From an uncultured Selenomonadales bacterium (GTDB lineage: Bacteria; Bacillota_C; Negativicutes; Selenomonadales; Selenomonadaceae): a stretch of 12,380 bases of DNA. Under the pieces are notes generated by a model that did no database searches, was not told where the DNA came from, and was given only the letters and a program-made list of their open reading frames with translations. The stretch lies in contig CAMJNB010000008.1 of NCBI GenBank assembly GCA_946407175.1, positions 1 through 12,380 of the forward strand, given 5' to 3'. Both the position numbers and the translations under genes were made by a program. Numbering within the stretch: the first letter of the stretch is position 1; each line of letters begins with the position of its first letter. Of this stretch, positions 1-9,000 are shown one piece after another.

Positions 1-3000
1 TGCAAAGGAAAACGGCGCATTAATAATCGATAGCGATATGGCTAAAGAAAAACTGCCTGAATTTAACGGCGGACTTTTGGCAAATGCTGTTCACGATGAA
101 AGTACAAGTATTGCTAACAGAATATTGGACAGCGCATTACTTAGCGGAGACAATGTAGTCTTACCTATTGTCGGAAGTTATGAAAGCGATGTGCAAGAAA
201 AAATTCAACGCTTGAACTCTGAAGGGTACGAAGTAAATTTGTATCACGTAGCCTTGACGCTTGAAAAAACTCTTGAACGTACTCAAAACAGATTTAAAGA
301 AACAGGCAGATTGGTCTCAACAACTTATATTAAATCCGTTGGAACTAAGCCTAAGGAAAATTACGATAAACTTAAGAATCAAGAAGAGGTGAACAGTTAT
401 GCCGAATGGAGCAACGACGTGGATAGAGGACAAAGACCTCGACTTCTCGAACGTAGTGAAAGGACTCAAGACGCCGAAAGCGGGCTGGGACTTGGACGAA
501 CACAACTCTCACAAGGATTGGATGAAAGGAACGGAACGCCTTCAGAAAGCCAGAGCGCGAATCAAGGAGAACGAACGCAAGGCGAAAAAGTAGACCGCGC
601 AGAAACGCAAGACAAAGACGTTACGACGAAAAATCGGCAGGAAAAATCTCTATTTCTTAAGGATGAAATTTTGAAAAAATATCCCGCCATTAAAGATTGG
701 TTGGAAGAAATTCAAAACATTATCGTAGATAAAAAACCACATTGGAAAAAATTCCAAAAAGCGATAGACGAAATGAACAAAATGAACGACGATCAATTAG
801 CAACAACTATTACAGGATTAATATTCCGTCAATTTATGGCTAATCGTTTAAAAGAAATTCCTACCGAAAATCCACAATTTGAAGACCAATTATTCTATGA
901 TAAATTTATAGTACGCTATGCGTCAAAAGTCATAGAACTTTTTAAACAAAACAAAATTAGTCCACAGACAGCTTATACTTTGATGGATAGCATTATTAAC
1001 GGCGATGAAAATAAAATAACGCAAGCCGCAAAATTTATAGATCTAAAAAGCAAAGACGTAATAAGCCTCCGCGATTTTAAAGGTCTTTTTGGAATAGATG
1101 TCGTAGACGGAAATACTGGAAAACCCATAACCCAATCTGAAGATGAAAGTAAAGAAAAATCTTCAAAGAATACCGAAGTACAAAGCAAACCTAATACGGC
1201 GGATAACAAAAAAAGAGGCAAAAAAAATGAAGAAGGGCTGGACAAAGGAGATAATATCAGACGCAGAACTGGACTTCTCGGACGCAGTGAATTATCTGAC
1301 GCAGAAACCGAAAGCGGGCTGGTTCGACGAGAAGGGAGTTCACAACTGGTTAATGGCGAGAGAAGAGAAACGGAAAATGAATCAAATCAAGGAGAACAAT
1401 CACAAGCCGAAAAAGTAGACCGCGCAGAGACGTTAGACGTTTTCACAAAAGAAGAAGATAATATTTCTGACGGAATAAAAGCCTTATTTAAAGCACCCGA
1501 TTATACGTATGTTCGTTGCGAATATCCTTCGGGCGAGACAAAAATTTTCCGTATCCTCTACAAAGATAAACGTAGAGAGATATTAGTTCAACAAGATAAT
1601 ACTCACGGCAACTGGATAAGAGCAAGTTCACCCGCAACAATGCAGGATTTTCAGCGGCTTATGGGTGATGCCGTAAAAATTACCGCTAACATTTCAATGC
1701 GCAAATCCGAAATTGCCGCAATTCAAGAAAAAGAAAAGTTTATCAACGAAAAATTATCTCAAGACACTACAGGTGAAATTGCCAAAATTATAAAAGAATC
1801 CGACGCGGAAATAAAAAACGACGGTAAGATTGGCGAAAAATATATGACTCTCACGCCTTATATCAATGTTCTTGATGAAATTATAAATCGTATTAACAAT
1901 ACAAATGTGCATAACGAAGAATCGCAAGAAGAACCAGTAACGGCAGGAAACGGAAATACAAAAGGAGAAGTGAAAAATGAGTCAAGAAAATTGGGACAGA
2001 GCGGAAGCGCTGATGACGGACATCAAAGAGTACAATCCGACGTACGCACGGGAGCTGATGAATCAGCACGGCAAGAAAGGCGCGATACGTTACCTGAAAG
2101 AAATTCTGGACAACAACGACAAGACGAAGTTGCAACTTCAAAAAACGATAATGGAACAAATGCCGAAGACCAACGACCCGTATCAGTACAGGGTACAGGA
2201 ACTTCGGGCGCAAGAGTTAGCGCAGGAAATGGCGTACGAGGAAATACGGGCGCTGTACAATCCACCGACAGAGTCAAACGAGGAAGTAGCGGAATTTCTT
2301 CAAATGCTGAAAGCGTAGAATTTGCAGGGCATAACTACCACATTACGAATGACAGCGACATAGGCACAGGCGGTTTAAAAACCAAATTCAAGCAAAATGT
2401 TGACGCAATAAAACTTTTAAAACAGCTTGAACGTGAAGGCAGAAAAGCTACACCGAGTGAACAGGAAATTTTATCGAAATTTAACGGATGGGGAACTTTG
2501 GCAAGCGCATTTGCAAATACCAAAGAATGGCAGAAACAAGCTGAACTGCTCAAAGAAATTTTGACAGAGGATGAATATAAATCTGCGCTAAGTGTTACAA
2601 ACAACGCTTTTTACACGTCGCCGAAAATCGCCGGTACAATGTGGCAAATGTTAGATCGACTTGGATTTAAAGGCGGTAGAGTACTTGACCCTGCAACCGG
2701 TATCGGAATATTTTTTGGCACTATGCCGCCTGAAATAATGGCACGCAGTGAATTGACCGGCGTCGAATATGACAGCTTATCCGGCAGAATCGCTCAACAA
2801 CTTTATCAAAATGCCGTGATTGACATAATGCCGTACCAAAAAAGAGCTATGCCAAATAATTACTACGACCTTGCAATTACCAACGTACCTTTTGAAGAGA
2901 CTAGAATTTATTCGGACAAGCAGTACAGCAAGCAAGGATATATGCTCCACAATTATTATTTTGCAAAGACCATTGATAAAGTCCGACCCGGCGGCTTAGT

Positions 3001-6000
3001 GGTATTCATTACAAGTCAAGGTACAATGCAGTCACAAGACGAACAGGCTAAACAACTTCGAGCAGAATTAATCGGTAAAGCGGATTTAATAGCGGCATTC
3101 AAACTGCCGAGCCAAACTTTTGAAAAAAATGCTGGCACTCAAGTCACGACAGATATTTTGATTTTGCAGAAACATTCCGCACCGACAGCACATTCACCGC
3201 ATATGCAAGTTTGGTTTGAAAACGAAACGATTGGCGTTAAAAGTGAAGGCAATTATTATTCAGTGGACGTGAACGAATATTTCAAATACAATTTGAAAAA
3301 TATGATTGGCGAGCCTACTGTTGATTTTCGCGGTAACCTTGCATTGGACGGCAAAGGGCTTAACGTTGCGGAAGAACTTTCAAAGTTGATTGAATCACTG
3401 CCCGAAAATATCTATACGCCGTTACAAAATAATACGCAGGACACTTTGAAAAACACTTTTGTTGCAATGGCGGACACGAGTCAGCGTGAAGGCAGTTACG
3501 ACGTAAAAGACGGAAAAGCTGTTCAAAGTGTGGACGGCAATTTGGTTGAGGTACCTGCCGCAAATAAAGATTTAGTAAAAGATTTTGTAGCAATAAAAAA
3601 ATCGCTTGATAATATTTTGAAAGCGCAGTTGGCGCCTGAAACTACGAACGAAAAACTTTCACAACTCCGTGAAACTTTGAATAAAAACTACGACGAATTT
3701 GTAGGTAAGCACGGTTACTTAAATGCACCTAAGAATTTAAAAATTCTAGGCTCCGACCTAAACTACGGCAAAGTAGCGGCGATTGAAAACTACAAGGAAG
3801 AATCGGTTAAAGGCAATAAAAATAAAACGGTATCGGCAAGCAAAGCCGATATTTTTTATAAGCGGACGGCAAGCCCGTTGCAGGCGGTAAATTCGACAGA
3901 CAGTGCATTTGACGCAATGAAATTGTCGCTTTCAAGGCGCGGCGTTATTGATATGGATTATATGTCGAAGTTGACCGGTAAAAACGACGACACGCTTACA
4001 AAAGAATTAGGCGACTTGGTTTATAAAAATCCAAGAACAAATTTGGTAGAGTTGGCAGAGGAATATTTATCAGGCAATGTACGCGAAAAGTTACAGTTTG
4101 CAAGAGAAACGGCGAAACATAATCCCGCATTCAAACGTAATGTCGAAGCACTTGAAAAAGTTATGCCTGTCGATTTAACCACGAAGCAAGTTTTCCCTCA
4201 TATGGGAGCAAATTGGATTGACGAAAAATATTACTACGACTTTGTAAAGCATTTAGTAGGCGAATCAGACCGTATAGAAATTACGCGCGATCCTTTTACA
4301 GGCAAATGGAAAGTCAGCGGTTGGATTAACCACACTCAAGATGTTCAGTGGAAAGTTGGACGCTACCGAGATTTTGTAGACTTGTTGGAAGGCGCATTGA
4401 ATCACCATTACCCGACAATTACTTCAGACAAACAACTTTTGAAAGAACCAATGGCAGAAGCACGTGATAAGATCGACAAGATTTTAGAGGAATTCGACAA
4501 ATGGATTTTTGCCGATGAAACTCGCCGCGCAGATTTGGTGAAAACTTACAACGAAAAATTTAACAGCGAAGTTGAAAGAGTATATGACGGTTCACATTTG
4601 GAATTGCCGGGATTGAATGACGAAGTAAGAAATAAACTTTACCCTCATCAGAAAGACGCAATATGGAGACTTTTACAAGGCGGGAATGTTTTACTTGCTC
4701 ATTGTGTCGGCGCAGGAAAATCTTGGGAAATGATTGTCGGTGCAATGGAAATGAAAAGAATCGGTATGATTAGCAAACCGCTATTTACCGTACCAAATAA
4801 CACTGTCCAACAATTCGCACGCGATTTTAGAATTGCTTATCCTAATGCTAATCTTTTAATTTTAACTTCAGAGGATTTAAAAGAGTTGCGTCCCGCTAAC
4901 AGCAAAACAAAGGAAACTGAAACAGAAAGAAACCTTCGACTTGCCAAACGCAGAAAAATTCTTTCACAGATAGCAACAAATGATTGGGACGGAATTATTA
5001 TTTCCCATAACCTTTTTGAACGTCTGCCGATGTCTTTGGCAGGAATGAAACAATATTCACGTGACGGAGAAAAAATAGCTAGAGCGGAAATAATTCAATC
5101 AACAGCTGACTCCAAAACAGACGTTAAAGAATCTCAAAAAATTATCAATGCGGCAAATGAACGAATTGAACGAGATTTTAACCTTGATATCAAAGAAATT
5201 ATAATGCCGTTTGAAGAATTGGGTATCGACCAAATTTTTGTTGACGAATCGGATATGTTCAAAAATTTGGGGTTTGAAACATCACAATTCAATCCTTCAG
5301 ACCGTAACCCTGAAAATCGCGTTGTAGGGGTAAGTACTGCGGACGCCAGAAGGTCAAACGATTTATACACAAAAGCGCGTTGGCTTTCTGCACATCGTAA
5401 CGGCGGTGGTCTCTGCTTTGCTAGTGGCACTCCCGTTAGCAATACGCTCAACGAAATATACACCATTTTACGCTACCTTAATCCCGAATATTTGTCAGAA
5501 AACGGCTGGAGTAGTTTTGACAGCTGGGCTAATCATTTCGGTAAACCGAAACCTACAACAGAGGCAAATGCGGCAGGTGAATTTGTGCAGAAACGGCGTC
5601 TTAATCTCAACAATCTGCCCGCACTTATAAACGGTTTTCGCAAAACGGCAGATATAAAAATGATTGAAGATTTACCGCATTTAATGGAAAACCGTCCGAA
5701 ATTAAAAAATGGTCAGCGTACTGTAATAACCGTTGAACCTACCGCTGCTTTCAATAAAATAAAAAAACAGCTTTTAGAACGCAACGAAGCTTTACATCAA
5801 GCACGCTCCAAAGCTGAACGAGACGCACTTAACGACAATTATTTGAAGATAGTAGGTGATTTTCGTAAGGCGTCATTGGATATTCGGTTAATCGATCCTT
5901 CTTATTCGGAAGAAGAGGCAGGCGGCAAGATTAACGCTGTCTGTGATACAATTTTTGCAAAGTTCACCGCGACGACGGACATTAAAGGTACGCAGGTTGT

Positions 6001-9000
6001 ATTTTTGGATTTATCGGTTCCGAAAGCTACAAAACAAAAAGCTAACGGTGAGGATATGTCCGCAGAAGAGGCGGCGTTAAATGAAGAAACAAGCGCCGAT
6101 GAAGTCACGGTTTATGACAGAATTAAAAAAGGATTAATTCAACGCGGCATTCCGGCGAATCAAATTGCGTTTGTTCACGAGGCTAAAAAAGGTCAACTGC
6201 AACAACTTTTCGACAAGGTAAATTCAGGTGAAATTCGCGTAATAATCGGTTCGACGATGAAAATGGGAGCCGGTACAAACTTCCAAACCCATTTAGTAGC
6301 CTTACATCACGTTGACGCGGCGTGGCGTCCGCGCGACATTGAACAGCGCGAAGGCAGAATTTTGCGTAACGGCAATTTGAACAAAGAGGTAGAAATTTTC
6401 ACCTATGTGACAAAAGGCAGTTACGACGCCATTAACTGGGACTTGATATCGAAAAAACAGGCAATGATAGATTCTTTAATGCGTGGAGACCCGACTGTTA
6501 CCGAAATTGAAGACATAAGCGACATTGCGGCGGATTATAAATCGATAGCGGCAACAGGTGACGATAATCCTTTAAAGAAAGAAATGCGCGAACTTGAAGA
6601 GAAGATTTTGCGGCTTAACTCTTCACAGAAACTGTTTTTGAAGAATCAGAAAAACGCGCAGACTAAAGCCGCACAACTCGAACAAAATGAAATTCCTGCA
6701 CTTGAACGCAGGATTAAAAATCTGCAATCCGATATTGAAGGCCTTGAAAATCTTGTAGGCGATAATTTCAAAATGAAACTCGGCGACACGGTTTATACAA
6801 AGTTCGGCGACGCAAAGGCGGCATTTGAAAAAACAATCCGTGATTTTAATAATCTTTCTCCTACGAAAATCGGTGAGATTGGCGGCTTTAATATCAAGGC
6901 ACGTGCAGAATTTACGCAGTCAATAAACGGCGGAGTAGTGGAGACAATCGGCAAACACGTTTATTTGACGCTTGAAAAGAACGGAAGCTACGGCGTTGAT
7001 AATTCGCTGGAATCAATAAGAAATTTTATCAGCGGCAATAAAGGCACAAGCATTGTTAAATTGCTTGAAAAAGAAAAAAATACATTGGCAAGGTTAAACG
7101 CAGAGCTTAACGGCTATACTGAACAAATCAGACAAACCTTCGATAAGCAGGAAGAATTGGACGCAGCGGAAAAAAGATTAGCCGAAGTTCAAGAAGAGCT
7201 TAAAGACAGAAAGTCTGATGAAACATTTGAAGAATCAAAAAATGTTGTTGCTAAAGAAAATGCGAAGACTAAAAAAATTTATCCCGATGAAATCAAAGGT
7301 AACCGAGTACGTGAAATAATTTACGATTCATTCGCTCAAGACAAAACCATAGCTCTTATAGTCAGCAAAGCAATTCAAGAAAATTTAAAGCCAAACGACG
7401 AAAAAAAATCTGCGGCAGTCATTCAAGACGCAATTAAAGAATCTCTGCTTTATTTAAATGTGACTAAAGAATATGCAGAAAAAAAATCTGCGTCTCTTTT
7501 TGCAAAGATTAAAGATGAAATTGTTGGCATTCAAGCTAAGCATTCAGATAAAAAGACCACAAGTCAAAATGATTCTAAGGAAACTTTTGTCGATAAATTC
7601 TTGGACGGAGAAAAATTACCGGACGTACCTAAATTAAGTATGTTCGTAAGTTCCGAAGAAAATGAAAACTCAAGAAAAATTCACCGTAAAAATATTGACA
7701 AAATGGTTAATTCCGTTTGTAAAAAATTTGTTGAAAAAACCGGAACGAAAGTAATCTACGACCTAGAAGATGAAAGCGGACAATTTGGTATTCAGGTAGA
7801 TTTTGGTAACGGTTCAGGTTTGTACGAATTGGCTTTTACAACGCTTGAAGACGCTAAAAATTGTGCAAGATATGTTTATGAGCAAACTAAAAATTTGTCC
7901 GATGTAACCGTATTTTCAGTTGAAGTAATTGATTTTTATTCCGAATCTGAAAATATGCAAGTTTTTGAGATAAATTCAGACGGCACAGAAAAAACGCTTG
8001 ATGATATCAAGAAAGAGTTAGCCGAACTTGACGCGGAAGAATCTGTTAAAAATTCCCAGACAGGCGACGGCAGTACGGCAACAGATAATCTTGTCGACAA
8101 TAGAAACTTAACCGACCAACACAAACTCTTACAAAAATTCGGCAAGTCAATAGGCGCCAACGTTGTATTCTTCAACAACCCAAACAAAGATTTTCACGGC
8201 GCCTATAAAAACGATACAATTTACCTCAATGTCAATTCGGCGCGGTCACTCACAACTACTTTTGCTCACGAACTCTTTCACTTCTTGAAGGCGAATAATC
8301 CTAAGCTGTTCAGCGAAATGGCTAAGGCGGCGGGCATTACCGAAACGCAACTTGCCAACTATCTTACCGAGACAAAGCGCACTGACGTTACCGAAAATGC
8401 CGACGTCACGGAAGAAATGATAGCCGACGCTATGCAACAGATTTTAAACCGCGTCGCTAAGAAAAATCCAAATTTGGTTCAAAGATTTTTGGCGTGGTTG
8501 AAAGATACATTCCAAAAGTTCAAAGACCTGTTTCAAAATCCTAAAGGCAAGCTTACGCGCGGACAGTACGCAAAATTGGCTGATACATTCGGCAAAATGG
8601 CGGTTAAGCTTACCGACGCTGACGGTAATAAGTTATTTCGCTACAACACGCGAACGCATAACCTTGAATTGGCGGACGGTGAATCGCTTGACAGATTGAT
8701 TGATGATACAGAAATTGAAAATGAAAGCTCTGATGAACAGGGCTTTTTTAATTTGGACGGCTTGTCGCTTGAAGGCGCGAAATTTTCAAGGGCAAGCGTT
8801 GACGGAAATACCGGTATAGCCAATGCAACGGAATTTTCGGAACAAATTACACAACAAAACATTGAAAGAGGACGCGCCGCCGTTGAAAGAGTTATTCAAA
8901 CTCACGAAGATGTACGCTCTGCAATGAATCGTCCTGATATTGGAGACATTGATATTTTGTGGGGTTATGCAGGTGATTCTAATCGTCAATACCGAAATGG

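Noticed and set aside
1143..1226. Longer start at ATG 1143 for nested gene 2
   Set aside because: There is no SD before it, and the extra 28 residues have no counterpart in nested gene 1. ATG 1227 has AGAGG at 8 nt and gives matching lengths.
973..2277. Several - strand frames of 84-106 codons over the linker region
   Set aside because: Their biased composition (Ser, Leu, Phe, Arg, Cys) is typical of antisense shadows, and unlike the + strand nested frames they show no paralogy or SD support.
350..2330. Nested frames as signs of sequencing frameshifts in the giant gene
   Set aside because: The giant frame stays open through every segment and re-enters recognisable domains in the same frame, so no frameshift pair is needed; each nested frame also has its own start signal and stop.
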